From Rhodospirillales bacterium URHD0017 (GTDB taxonomy: Bacteria; Pseudomonadota; Alphaproteobacteria; Reyranellales; Reyranellaceae): a stretch of DNA of 64,000 bases. The position numbers and the translations under genes are program-made. Shown here one piece after another: positions 53,167 through 62,185 of this stretch. The notes below the pieces were generated by a model. That model had not been told where the DNA came from and did not search any database. It was given only the letters and a program-made list of their open reading frames with translations. The stretch lies in the NCBI GenBank assembly GCA_900110395.1, contig FODP01000003.1:124001-188000 (forward strand), given 5' to 3'. Position 1 is the first letter of the stretch, and each line of letters starts with the position of its first letter.

Positions 53167-54597
53167 GTGGCCAAGGCCTTTCCGTCCGACAATCCCTTCC
53201 TGCATGGCTATTACGGCCCAGTGAACACCGAGGCCGACGCGGGCCACCTGCACATCACCGGCGAGATGCCGAAGGAGCTTTGCGGTACGCTCTATCGCAA
53301 CGGCCCCAACCCGCAGTTCGCGCCGCGCGGGCCGTACCACTGGTTCGGCGGCGACGGCATGATCCACGCCTTCCACATCGAGAACGGCAACGTCTCCTAC
53401 AAGAACCGCTGGGTGCGCACGCCCAAATGGGAGCTCGAGAACAAGGAGGGCGAGGGACTTTCCGGCATCTTCAACAATCCGCGCTACAGCGATCCGCGTA
53501 TCTTCCAGATGAACTCGACCATCGCCAACACCAACATCGTCTGGCACGGCGGCAAGCTTCTGGCGCTCGAGGAGGCGCACGCGCCCTTCTCGCTCGACCC
53601 TGCGAGCCTGATGCCGGTCAACGGCGGCTACGAGACCTACGGCGACAAGCTCAACGGTCCCTTCACCGCCCATCCCAAGCTCGATCCCAAGACCGGCGAG
53701 ATGGTGTTCTTCGGCTACTCGGCCACAGGGCGCTTCACCAAGGAGGTGAGCATCCAGACGGTGAACGCCGACGGCAAGATCACGCGCGCCGAGATCCTCG
53801 AAGGCCCCTTTCCCAGCATGATCCACGACTTCGCCGTGACGCGTAACTGGATCGTGCTGCCGATCTTCCCGCTCACGTCCTCGCTGGAGCGGGCGATGTC
53901 GGGCCTGCCGCCCTTCGCCTGGGAGCCCGACAAGGGCACGCACATCGCCTTCATCCCGCGGGGCGGCACCGTCGCCGACGTGAAGTGGGTGTCGGCACCG
54001 CCGTGCTACGTGTTCCATCCGATGAACCACTACGAGACGGCCGACGGCAAGGTCGTGGTCGACGTCATGAAGTTCGACGTGGCGCCGCTGTTCCCGCTGC
54101 CCGACGGCAAGCCCTCGTCGCCGACCACGCCGCAGGCGCGGCTGTTCCGCTGGACCTTCGATCCGTCGGGCCAGGCCAACACCTTCAAGGAGGAGCAGCT
54201 CGATGACCGCGCCGGCGAGTTCCCGCGCTTCGACGAACGCTTCTGCATGAGCGACTACCGGCACGGCTGGATCGTCGCCGGCAACGTCGTCGACACCCGC
54301 ACCGGCGAGCCGCGCATGGACGGCATCACCCACTACGACCTCAAGACCGGCAAGAGCGCGACTTTTTCCGGCGACCAGGCCGACCGCTTCGGCGAGCCGA
54401 TCTTCGTGCCGCGCAGCGACGACGCCGGCGAGGGCGACGGCTGGATCCTGACCGTCGTGTGGCGCGGCAACGAGGGCCGCAGCGACGTCGCGGTGTTCGA
54501 GGCGACCGACATCGCCAAGGGGCCGGTGGCGCTCGCCCATCTCAGCAGCAAGGTGCCGGCAGGCTTCCACGGCAACTGGCGGCCAGGCCCGCTGTAA
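53167..54597 (+). CDS. Carotenoid oxygenase family protein (cytosolic copy)
   Basis: A 476-residue seven-bladed propeller enzyme. The four Fe(II)-binding His are visible: His169 (FTAHPKLD), His220 (SMIHDFA), His284 (YVFHPMN) and His468 (GFHGNW). Bacterial members cleave stilbenes such as isoeugenol or lignostilbene, or carotenoids and apocarotenoids. No signal peptide is present. GTG at 53167 has AGGAG seven bases upstream. A related gene with a Tat-type leader follows 23 bases downstream. Which substrate is used cannot be read directly. Confidence 0.9.
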   Translation: MAKAFPSDNPFLHGYYGPVNTEADAGHLHITGEMPKELCGTLYRNGPNPQFAPRGPYHWFGGDGMIHAFHIENGNVSYKNRWVRTPKWELENKEGEGLSGIFNNPRYSDPRIFQMNSTIANTNIVWHGGKLLALEEAHAPFSLDPASLMPVNGGYETYGDKLNGPFTAHPKLDPKTGEMVFFGYSATGRFTKEVSIQTVNADGKITRAEILEGPFPSMIHDFAVTRNWIVLPIFPLTSSLERAMSGLPPFAWEPDKGTHIAFIPRGGTVADVKWVSAPPCYVFHPMNHYETADGKVVVDVMKFDVAPLFPLPDGKPSSPTTPQARLFRWTFDPSGQANTFKEEQLDDRAGEFPRFDERFCMSDYRHGWIVAGNVVDTRTGEPRMDGITHYDLKTGKSATFSGDQADRFGEPIFVPRSDDAGEGDGWILTVVWRGNEGRSDVAVFEATDIAKGPVALAHLSSKVPAGFHGNWRPGPL

Positions 54598-54620
54598 CAT
54601 CGTTGGGAGGAGATCCAGTC

Positions 54621-56146
54621 ATGCTCACTCGACGAAACACGGTACGCAGCATCGCTGCGGCAGGGTTTGGCGCGAGCATGTCGATGCTCGGGGGGCCGCG
54701 TGTCTGGGCAAAGACGCCCGAGCGTTTTCCCAATGATCCTTTTCTCAACGGCTTCTACGCGCCGGTGAGCATCGAGAGCGACCAGCCCCAGCTCCGCATA
54801 AGCGGCGAACTGCCCAGGGAACTTTCAGGCACGCTCTACCGCAACGGCCCCAATCCGCAATTCGCGCCGCGCGGGCCTTACCACTGGTTTGCCGGCGATG
54901 GCATGATCCACGCCTTCCACATCGGTGATGGCCGCGCCTCCTACATGAACCGCTGGGTGCGCACGCCCAAGTGGCAGGTCGAGCACGACGCCGGGGAAGC
55001 CTTGATCGGCAGTTTCGGCAATCCGCGTTACACCGATCCGAGATTTTTCAGCCTGAGATCGACCGTCGCCAACACCAACATCGTCTGGCACGCCGACCGG
55101 CTGATGGCGCTGGAGGAGGGCCACGCGCCGTTCCTGCTCGATCCGGCCAGCCTCAAATCCCCACCCTTGGCGGTGGCTATGAGACCTACGGCGGCAAAGC
55201 GAACGGGCCCTTCACCGCACATCCCAAGATCGACCCGACGACCGGCGAGATGATCTTCTTCGGCTACTCGGCAAAAGGACCCTTCACGCCCTTCGTCAGC
55301 ATCCATACCGCCGACAGGAACGGCGCGATCACGCGCGCGGAGATGCTTGAGATGCCATTCCCCAGCATGGTCCACGATTTCGCCGTGACCAGGAACTGGA
55401 TCATCGTGCCGAACTTCCCACTGACCGGCTCGATGGAACGCGCCATGAGCGGCAAGCCGCCGTTCGCCTGGGAGCCCGACAAAGGCACCCACATCGCCTT
55501 CATCCCGCGCAACGGCACGGTCGCCGACGCAAAATGGGTGACCGCGCCGGCCTGCTACGTCTTCCATGCGATGAACCACTACGAGGCCGCCGACGGCAGG
55601 ATCGTGATCGACGTCATGAAATACGGCGTGGCGCCGCTGTTCCCGCTGCCAGACGGCTCGCCGTCGACCAAGGGGGATCCGCCGTCCCGTCTGTTCCGGT
55701 GGACCTTCGACCTCAGCGGCAAGAGCAGCAGCTTTCACGAGGCCCAGCTCGACGACCGGGTCGGCGAGTTCCCGCGCTTCGACGAACGCTTTTGCATGGC
55801 CGACTACCGCCACGGCTGGACCGTGTCGGCCCGCGACGTCGGTTCCGGGCGCGAGCGCGAAGAAGGCGATCAGCTCACCCACTACGACCTCAAGACCGGC
55901 AAGAGCGCGGACTGGCGGCCCGGCCGCGGCGACCGGCTGAGCGAACCGGTCTTCGTCCCGCGCGCCGCGCAGGCCGCCGAAGGGGATGGCTGGGTGCTGA
56001 GCGTGATTTTGCGCGCTGCCGAGAACCGCAGCGACCTTGGGGTGTTCGAGGCGACCGAGGTCGCCAAGGGACCGCTGGCGCTCGCTCATTTGAGCAGCAG
56101 GGTGCCGGCGGGGTTCCACGGCAACTGGCGGCCGGGTCCGCTCTAG
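54621..56146 (+). pseudogene. Second carotenoid oxygenase, exported, one-base frameshift
   Basis: Similar throughout to the preceding gene. It has an N-terminal Arg-pair signal (MLTRRNTVRSIAAAGFGASM) pointing to export by Tat, then KTPERFPNDPFLNGFYAPV. The frame is good to PASLKS, about residue 180, and continues in another frame with TLGGGYETYGGKANGPFTAHP to GFHGNWRPGPL. A missing C near the CCCC run at 55159-55166 explains it. No other damage is present, and all four His appear. So it is either a sequencing error or a very recent mutation. If whole, it would be a periplasmic version of the enzyme. GGAGG precedes the ATG. Confidence 0.85.
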
Positions 56147-56155
56147 GAGAAGACG

Positions 56156-56821
56156 ATGATCACCGTCCATCATCTCGAGAACTCGCGTTCGCAACGCGTG
56201 CTGTGGATGCTGGAGGAGCTCGGCCTCGACTACGAGGTCAAGCTCTACAAGCGCGAGCCGACGATGCAGGCGCCGGCCTCGCTGCGCGCCGTGCATCCGC
56301 TCGGCAAGTCGCCGGTGATCACCGATGGCGGCACGACGCTCGCCGAATCGGGCGCGATCCTGGAATACCTGGTCGAGACCTATGGCAACGGCCGGTTTGC
56401 ACCGAAGCACGGCACGCCGGAGCGGCTGCACTACACCTACTTCCTGCACTATGCCGAAGGCTCGCTGATGCCGCTTCTGTTCATGAAGCTGGTGTTCAAC
56501 CGCCTGCCCGAGCGCGTGCCGTGGGCGATGCGGCCGGTGGCCAGGATGATCTCCAACGGCGCCGACAAGGCGCTGCTCGGGCCGCAGATCACCAACCACT
56601 TCGCCTTCCTCGAGAGCGAGCTGCACAAGCGCGACTGGTTTGCCGGCGCCGAGCTCACCGCGGCCGACGTGCAGATGAGCTTCCCAATCGAGGCGGCCGA
56701 TGCGCGTGTCGGCTTCGCCGGAAAGCTGCCCAAGCTCAAGAGCTTCGTCGAGCGCGTCCAGGCGCGGCCGGCCTACAAGCGTGCGCTGGAACGCGGCGGA
56801 CCGCAGACCTTCCTGAAGTGA
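56156..56821 (+). CDS. Glutathione S-transferase family protein
   Basis: A 221-residue GST. The N-terminal thioredoxin-like domain has ITVHHLENSRSQRVLWMLEELGLDYEVKLY with a Ser in the catalytic position. The HPLGKSPVITDG cis-Pro and ESGAILEYLVETYG motifs follow, and the helical C-terminal domain has the LTAADVQMSFPIE motif. These resemble GstA/GSTs that conjugate or isomerise electrophiles, possibly including aldehydes from the oxygenase reaction. It begins nine bases after the oxygenase stop, so co-transcription is likely. Confidence 0.9.
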   Translation: MITVHHLENSRSQRVLWMLEELGLDYEVKLYKREPTMQAPASLRAVHPLGKSPVITDGGTTLAESGAILEYLVETYGNGRFAPKHGTPERLHYTYFLHYAEGSLMPLLFMKLVFNRLPERVPWAMRPVARMISNGADKALLGPQITNHFAFLESELHKRDWFAGAELTAADVQMSFPIEAADARVGFAGKLPKLKSFVERVQARPAYKRALERGGPQTFLK

Positions 56822-56879
56822 ACCCGACCGTGCTAGGCCGGATCTCGTCCTGAAATAGATGTTTCCAAGGAGCGAAATC

Positions 56880-57881
56880 GTGGCCCTTCCTGCCCTGCTG
56901 CGCGACAACCTCTCGATCCCCGTGGTCGGCGCGCCGCTGTTCATCGTCTCCAATCCCGATCTGGTGATCGAACAGTGCAAGGCGGGCATCGTCGGCTCAT
57001 TCCCGGCATTGAACGCGCGGCCCAAGGAAATGCTCGAGGAATGGCTGCAGCGCATCACCACTGAGCTGCGCGAGTACAAGGCGAAGCACCCTGATCGGAA
57101 GGTGGCGCCGTTCGCGGTCAACCAGATCGTGCACAGCTCGAACGACCGTCTGCAGCACGACATCGATCTCTGCGAGAAGTACAAGGTGCCGATCCAGATC
57201 ACCTCGCTTCGCGCGCCCGACGACGTGGTGAAGTCGGCCAAGCGCTATGGCTGCCTGGTCTTCCATGACGTGACCAACGTGGTGCACGCCAAGCGCGCGC
57301 TCCAGGCGGGTGTCGACGGGTTGATTCTGGTGTGCTCCGGCGCCGGCGGCCATGCCGGGCGCCTCTCGCCCTTCGCGCTGGTGCCGGAAGTGCGCCAGTT
57401 CTACGACGGCTGCCTGCTGCTCTCGGGCGCGATCGCCAACGGCGCGTCGGTGCTGGCGGCGCAGGCGGTGGGCGCGGACCTCGCCTACATCGGCACGCGC
57501 TTCACGGCCAGCAAGGAGGCCAACGCCACCGACGGCAACAAGCAGTGCATCATCGACTCGGCGGGCGAGGAGATCGTCTACACCAACCTCTTCACCGGCG
57601 TGCACGGCAACTACCTGAAGCGCAGCGTCGCCGCGGCCGGGCTCGACCCCGATGACCTTCCTGTGGCCGACAAGAGCAAGATGAACTTCGGCTCGGGCGG
57701 CAACAGCAAGGCCAAGGCCTGGCGCGACATCTGGGGCGCGGGCCAGGGCGTCGGCCAGATCTTCGATGCGCCGCCCGCTGCCGAGATCGTGGCGCGCCTG
57801 AAAGCCGAGTACGAGGCGGCACGCGCCGCGCTGTTCGCCGGCGAGACCGTGCCGACAAGCCTCAAGCAGGCGGCGGAATAG
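56880..57881 (+). CDS. Nitronate monooxygenase-like flavoprotein
   Basis: A 333-residue TIM-barrel FMN protein of the 2-nitropropane dioxygenase group. Landmarks are PVVGAPLFIVSNPDLVIEQCKAGIVG, the SGAGGHAGRLSPFALVPEV loop, AQAVGADLAYIGTRF and GQGVGQI. These enzymes oxidise nitronates with O2 using FMN alone. I chose the GTG at 56880, which has AAGGAG seven bases upstream; the ATG at 56859 lacks a ribosome site. Possible targets include propionate-3-nitronate. It ends the GST/oxygenase cluster; the spacer to DedA carries a small TTCCCT-GCT-AGGGAA hairpin at 57920-57934. Confidence 0.88.
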   Translation: MALPALLRDNLSIPVVGAPLFIVSNPDLVIEQCKAGIVGSFPALNARPKEMLEEWLQRITTELREYKAKHPDRKVAPFAVNQIVHSSNDRLQHDIDLCEKYKVPIQITSLRAPDDVVKSAKRYGCLVFHDVTNVVHAKRALQAGVDGLILVCSGAGGHAGRLSPFALVPEVRQFYDGCLLLSGAIANGASVLAAQAVGADLAYIGTRFTASKEANATDGNKQCIIDSAGEEIVYTNLFTGVHGNYLKRSVAAAGLDPDDLPVADKSKMNFGSGGNSKAKAWRDIWGAGQGVGQIFDAPPAAEIVARLKAEYEAARAALFAGETVPTSLKQAAE

Positions 57882-57942
57882 TCCCGGAGCGCTGATAGGT
57901 CCTTTGCCAATGCGTCGGCTTCCCTGCTAGGGAACCACCCGC

Positions 57943-58524
57943 ATGATCCGTAGCCTCTATGACTGGGTGATCCGGCTCGCCGCTCACCCGCGCGCCATTC
58001 CTGCGCTCGGCGTCATCTCCTTCCTGGAAAGCTCGGTCTTTCCCATCCCGCCCGATGTGATGTTGATCCCGATGGTGCTGGCCAACCGCAAGAAGGCCTT
58101 CACCATCGCTGCGGTCTGCACCGTCTGCTCGGTGCTGGGCGGCCTGCTAGGCTACGCCATCGGCTACTACTTCTTCGAGACGCTGGGCGAATGGGTCGTG
58201 CGGACCTATCACATGGAAACGGGCCTGGCCGCCTTCCGCCACGGCTTCGAGCAGTACGGCATCTGGATCATCCTGATCAAAGGCCTCACCCCCATCCCCT
58301 ACAAGCTGGTGACCATCGCCTCGGGCGCCGCCCACTTCGACCTGTTCACGTTCGTGTGGGCGTCCATTGTGACGCGTGGTGTACGCTTCTTCGTCGTGGC
58401 AGCCTTGCTGTGGAAGTTCGGCGAGCCGATCAGGACCTTCATCGAGAAGCGCCTGACGCTCTTGACGTGGTTGTTCCTGATCGCCCTGATCGGCGGGTTC
58501 GTCGCCTTCCGCTACATCTTCTAG
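57943..58524 (+). CDS. DedA/YqaA family membrane protein
   Basis: A 193-residue membrane protein of the SNARE-associated/VTT type, with helices around LGVISFLESSVFPIPPDVMLIPMVLA and the conserved Pro- and Glu-bearing reentrant segments, and the GLTPIPYKLVTIASGAAHF motif. The family is thought to move lipids or protons across the membrane; the substrate is unknown in this branch. It lies 9 bases before the dsbB start, on the same strand. Confidence 0.9.
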   Translation: MIRSLYDWVIRLAAHPRAIPALGVISFLESSVFPIPPDVMLIPMVLANRKKAFTIAAVCTVCSVLGGLLGYAIGYYFFETLGEWVVRTYHMETGLAAFRHGFEQYGIWIILIKGLTPIPYKLVTIASGAAHFDLFTFVWASIVTRGVRFFVVAALLWKFGEPIRTFIEKRLTLLTWLFLIALIGGFVAFRYIF

Positions 58525-58533
58525 GTCGCGTGC

Positions 58534-59043
58534 ATGACCCTCGGTGAACGTCTTCCCCTCCCCAGCAAGCTCGGCCTTGTGGCCGCGCTGGGCAGCGGCG
58601 CCTTGCTGGGCGGCGCCTACTACTTCCAATACGTCGTCGGCCTCTCCCCCTGCGAGATGTGCTACTGGCAACGCTGGCCGCACATGGTGGCGATCGTGGT
58701 CGGCCTTCTGGCGCTGGCCTCCTTCGCCTGGCCGCGACTTGCGCTGGTCTTCATGCTGACGGCGATCACCGCCCTGATCGTCACCGCCGGCATCGGCGTG
58801 TTCCATGTCGGCGTCGAATATCACTGGTGGGAGGGCCCGCAGGCCTGCACGGGCAACGTGCCGCGCGGGCTCTCGCCCGAGCAGCTCAGGAAATACCTGT
58901 TCGGCGCCAAGATGGTGCGCTGCGACGAGACCGCGTGGGCGATGTGGGGCATCTCCATGGCGGGTTGGAACGCGATCCTGTCGGGCGCCCTCGCCTTCGT
59001 TCTCGCCTCGGGCGTGGCAAGCTGGGTGAGAGAGCGGCGATGA
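58534..59043 (+). CDS. dsbB: Disulfide bond formation protein B
   Basis: A 169-residue protein with four membrane helices and the two redox Cys pairs: Cys40-x-x-Cys43 (SPCEMCYWQRW) and Cys105 with Cys130 (QACTGN and VRCDE). DsbB passes electrons from DsbA to ubiquinone, so placing it next to a ubiquinone synthesis enzyme is natural. The next gene overlaps its stop by four bases. No dsbA is in the window. Confidence 0.92.
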   Translation: MTLGERLPLPSKLGLVAALGSGALLGGAYYFQYVVGLSPCEMCYWQRWPHMVAIVVGLLALASFAWPRLALVFMLTAITALIVTAGIGVFHVGVEYHWWEGPQACTGNVPRGLSPEQLRKYLFGAKMVRCDETAWAMWGISMAGWNAILSGALAFVLASGVASWVRERR

Positions 59044-59618
59044 AGACCGGTGCCAGGAATACTGGTGATGGGCGCAATCCCGGCGACGCCGAGCCGCGCG
59101 AGCTGATCGAGCGCACCATCCGCGTCGACCAGGCGGGCGAGTTCGGCGCGGTGCGCATCTACGAAGGCCAGCTTGCGGCTCTGCGCTGGACCGGCCGCGC
59201 CAACAGCGAGGCCGGCCGCAAGATCGCCGCCATGGCGCGCGCCGAGCGCGAGCACAACAAGGTCTTCGACCGCCTGCTGAGCGAGCGCCGCGTGCGGCCG
59301 ACCGCCCTGCAGCCCTTGTGGAGCGTCGCCGGTTTCGCGCTCGGCGCCGCTACGGCGCTGATGGGCGACAAGGCGGCGATGGCCTGCACGGTGGCGGTCG
59401 AGGAGACGATCGACGAGCACTACGCGCAGCAGGCCGCGGCGCTGGGCGACGACGAGGCCGAGCTGCGCGGCACCATCGAGAAGTTCCGTGCCGAGGAGAT
59501 CGAGCACAAGGAAACCGCGCTGGCCGCCGGCGCCGAGCAGGCGCCTGGCTACGACGCACTGACGAGCGCCATCAAGGCGGGCTCGCGCTTGGCGATCTGG
59601 CTATCGACCCGCTTCTAG
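59040..59618 (+). CDS. coq7: Demethoxyubiquinone hydroxylase, Coq7 family
   Basis: A 192-residue diiron protein. The ferritin-like fold gives ExxH motifs: the first Glu in RVDQAGEFGAVRIYEGQ, AERMH-type REHNKVF, then AVEETIDEHY and EEIEHKETA. Coq7 performs the final hydroxylation that turns demethoxyubiquinol into ubiquinone. Alphaproteobacteria often have this short form instead of UbiF. Its ATG overlaps the dsbB stop. Confidence 0.92.
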   Translation: MKTGARNTGDGRNPGDAEPRELIERTIRVDQAGEFGAVRIYEGQLAALRWTGRANSEAGRKIAAMARAEREHNKVFDRLLSERRVRPTALQPLWSVAGFALGAATALMGDKAAMACTVAVEETIDEHYAQQAAALGDDEAELRGTIEKFRAEEIEHKETALAAGAEQAPGYDALTSAIKAGSRLAIWLSTRF

Positions 59619-59971
59619 TCGTCACGGAGATTTCGACACTACCTGTCGGGCGCCGCATCGCATTGCAAGCATTGCTGGCACCGCTAGATATGGTGCTCTA
59701 CGGAGCGCCAAAATTCGTCAAATGGAGTGGGTGAACCTAACTCCAGTTCTTGACATTGATATACTATAGTTATATCGTCGGTTCGTTGCGCCGTTGCCGG
59801 CGTTCCCGCTCTATGCATCGTTGTTTCGAAACCAGAGGGCTGCGGCAGATGTCGCGCCGCCGGTCCGGCCGCTCGCATCCGGCCGGCTGGCGGCGCCGGC
59901 GATCCAAATTTCCAGTAGCGCAAGTAGCGTAACTGTCCGAATGCCGAAGACGCGGCAACCGAGCGGCAGGA
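59619..59971. other. Intergenic stretch with AT-rich pocket, no gene seen
   Basis: This spacer of 353 bases holds short open frames but none with a proper ribosome site or recognisable product. Around 59750-59790 is an AT-rich pocket with TTGACA at 59750-59755 and a possible -10 (TATCGT) 17 bases on, so a promoter reading towards 59800 is possible, perhaps for a small RNA. On the minus strand the region is downstream of the HNH gene and holds no clear terminator hairpin. Confidence 0.4.
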
Positions 59972-60535
59972 TTAGGTCTGTTCCAGCTCGCTGTCCCAGT
60001 ACAGGAAGTCGCGCCAGCTTTCGTGCAGGTAACCCGGCGGGAAGCCGCGGCCGTTTTCCTGCAGCTCCTGCGTCGTCGGCTCCGACGGATAACGCTGCAG
60101 CAGCATGCCCGATTCACGCAACAGCTGGTTGCCCTTGAGGAGATTGCACGGGCTGCAGGCGGTGACGACGTTGATCCACGCCGTGCGCCCACCGCGTGAC
60201 TTGGGGATGACGTGATCGAAGGTGAGCTCGTTGGTCGCGAAGTCGCCGCCGCAATACTGGCAGTGGAAGCGATCGCGCAGGAACACATTGAACCGCGTAA
60301 ACGCCGGCCGCCTGGCCGCCGGCACGTATTCCTTGAGCGCAATGACACTCGGCAGCCGCATCTCGAAGGACGGACTGTGGATCTTGCGCTCATACTCGGA
60401 GATCACGCTGACGCGGTCGAGGAACACGGCCTTCACCGCGTCCTGCCAGGACCAGATCGACAACGGAAAGTACGACAGGGGCCGAAAGTCGGCGTTGAGC
60501 ACCAGCGCGTGGCAGGACTCAAGGCCCGGCGACAC
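59972..60535 (-). CDS. HNH endonuclease family protein
   Basis: A 187-residue protein. The zinc-bearing HNH motif is plain: CQYCGG and LTFDHVIPKSRGG, then TAWINVVTACSPCNLLKGN. The N-terminal part, CHALVLNADFRPLSYFPLSI, is typical of a widespread alphaproteobacterial HNH group with unknown target and no partner methylase. The start is a GTG with only a weak ribosome site. It is a solitary gene, separated by 172 bases from the serine hydrolase gene that diverges from it. That spacer holds only an AACCGGTT word and an AT-rich stretch. Confidence 0.85.
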   Translation of the reverse strand: MSPGLESCHALVLNADFRPLSYFPLSIWSWQDAVKAVFLDRVSVISEYERKIHSPSFEMRLPSVIALKEYVPAARRPAFTRFNVFLRDRFHCQYCGGDFATNELTFDHVIPKSRGGRTAWINVVTACSPCNLLKGNQLLRESGMLLQRYPSEPTTQELQENGRGFPPGYLHESWRDFLYWDSELEQT

Positions 60536-60707
60536 GGCTAGACTCGCGGCCGTTGAAAGGGACTACTGCGGAAGTCGAGTCCGTCGAAAGCCCGGTTGAA
60601 CATGCCGCGCATTGTGGCAATTTTTTCCCAAAACACAACATGTCGATAACCGGTTCATCGCCCTGCCATTGAACGATAATATTGTCATCACAGGAGGGAA
60701 CCTCATC

Positions 60708-61871
60708 GTGGACACCGTCACCAACATTCGCCCTGCAGCAAGTTTTCCCCTGCCCCAGTCCGATCTCGAATCGCTCGGTTTCCGCAAGGGCCAGATCGAC
60801 CGGCTGATCGCGCTGATCGAGCGGCACATCGCGGAAAACCGTTATCCCGGCTGCCAGATCGCGCTCGCCCGTCACGGCAAGCTCGCGCTCTTCAAGAGCT
60901 TCGGTAACGCCGTCACCGATCCGAAACCGCGCGTCGCGGCCGACGACACGCTGTGGCTGCTCTATTCCAACACCAAGGTGGTGACGGCCGTTGCGCTGTG
61001 GGCGCTGGCCGAGCGCGGCCTGTTCTCCTTCGCCGACCGGATCGCCGATCACGTGCCGGCCTTCGCCAAGAACGCCAAGGGCAACGTCACGGTGCTGCAG
61101 ACCATCACGCACCAGGCAGGTTTCCCCAACGCCGTGGTGGCCAAGGATGCGTGGGCCGATCACAAGCGCCTGCGCGAAGTGGTCTGCGACTTCCCGCTCG
61201 AATGGACGCCGGGCTCGAAGGTCCACTATCACGGGCTGAGCGCGCACTGGACACTGGGCGTGCTGATCGAGGCGCTCACCGGCAAGGATTTTCGCGACGT
61301 CATCCGCGAGACCGTGGCCGAGCCGCTGGGCCTCGGCCACGAGCTTTTCGTCGGCCTGCCGGAGGCGGAGTTCGCGCGCGCCGCCGACATGCATGAGCCG
61401 ATCCCGGGAGCCGAAGGCATGCGCCGCGACGCCGACGCCAACTCGGCCGAATGGCGCAAGGGCGGCGCACCGGGCGGCGCGGGCTACGGCACCGCGCGCG
61501 CCATGGCCGCGCTCTATCAGATGATGCTGGCCGGCGGCGAGCTCAACGGCACCCGCATCGTCTCTCCCCGCACGCTGCAATACGCCATCCGCAACCACAC
61601 CGGCGATCGCGTCGATGAGTTCATGGGCATGCCCATGCATCGCGGGCTGGGGCCGCACCTGCGCGGCGCCACGGCCAACATCCGCGGGCTCGGCGCCTTC
61701 GCCAACCCGGGCGTGTTCGGCCATGGCGGCGTCGGCACCTCGTACTGCTGGGGCGATCCGGAGTCGGGCGTGTCGTTCGCCTACATCACCAACAACCGCG
61801 TCCCCGATCCCTGGCACAGCAAGCGGCTCGACCTCGTCGCCAACCTCGTGCACTCGGCGATCTTGCCGTAG
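60708..61871 (+). CDS. Serine hydrolase, class C beta-lactamase/EstB type (second)
   Basis: A 387-residue protein. It has the S87-N-T-K90 nucleophile motif (LYSNTKVV) and a Tyr motif in VHYHGLS. As with the 50154-51374 protein, there is no signal peptide, so an esterase or amidase role is more probable than resistance. The GTG at 60708 has GGAGG ten bases upstream; the frame continues to 60612 without a ribosome site. Its stop is 5 bases from the end of the convergent small exported protein gene. Confidence 0.87.
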   Translation: MDTVTNIRPAASFPLPQSDLESLGFRKGQIDRLIALIERHIAENRYPGCQIALARHGKLALFKSFGNAVTDPKPRVAADDTLWLLYSNTKVVTAVALWALAERGLFSFADRIADHVPAFAKNAKGNVTVLQTITHQAGFPNAVVAKDAWADHKRLREVVCDFPLEWTPGSKVHYHGLSAHWTLGVLIEALTGKDFRDVIRETVAEPLGLGHELFVGLPEAEFARAADMHEPIPGAEGMRRDADANSAEWRKGGAPGGAGYGTARAMAALYQMMLAGGELNGTRIVSPRTLQYAIRNHTGDRVDEFMGMPMHRGLGPHLRGATANIRGLGAFANPGVFGHGGVGTSYCWGDPESGVSFAYITNNRVPDPWHSKRLDLVANLVHSAILP

Positions 61872-61876
61872 GGCTC

Positions 61877-62173
61877 CTACTGCAGGCGGGTGCGCACGCA
61901 CTCGCCGGCGGCGACGGCGTTCTCGCGGCCCTCGGTCCGCGCGATCTTGCCGGCGAAGACGAGACTGCGCGCCTGCTCCTCGGTGGTCTCGCGCAGGTTC
62001 TGCAAGGTCGGGTTGGCGGCGACCACCGCGGCATAGATCTGCTTGCCGTCGGCCGTGAGGTTGGCCGCGCAGGCATCGCCCGCCGCGCCGGCCCACGCGC
62101 TCGTGGCCAATCCCGTCATGGGGGCCATCACGGGGGCCGTCATGGCAATCGCGATCGTCGTCGTCTTGAACAT
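61877..62173 (-). CDS. Small exported protein of unknown function
   Basis: A 98-residue protein with signal peptide (MFKTTTIAIAMTAPVMAPMT, then AWAGAAGD). The mature part is about 70 residues, mostly helical, with two cysteines (DACAANL and AGECVRTRLQ) that could form one disulfide. I recognise no family, but small two-Cys periplasmic proteins of this shape are common in the group. It starts 12 bases after the MFS gene stop on the same strand. Confidence 0.7.
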   Translation of the reverse strand: MFKTTTIAIAMTAPVMAPMTGLATSAWAGAAGDACAANLTADGKQIYAAVVAANPTLQNLRETTEEQARSLVFAGKIARTEGRENAVAAGECVRTRLQ

Positions 62174-62185
62174 GAGACCACTCCC

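Noticed and set aside
51172..54600. Very long minus-strand frame across several plus-strand genes
   Set aside because: It overlaps three well-supported genes, has biased composition, and no family-like motif; it is an effect of high GC content.
59750..59932. Small open frame of 60 codons near the AT-rich pocket
   Set aside because: No ribosome site, and an Arg/Ser-rich low-complexity product typical of chance frames.
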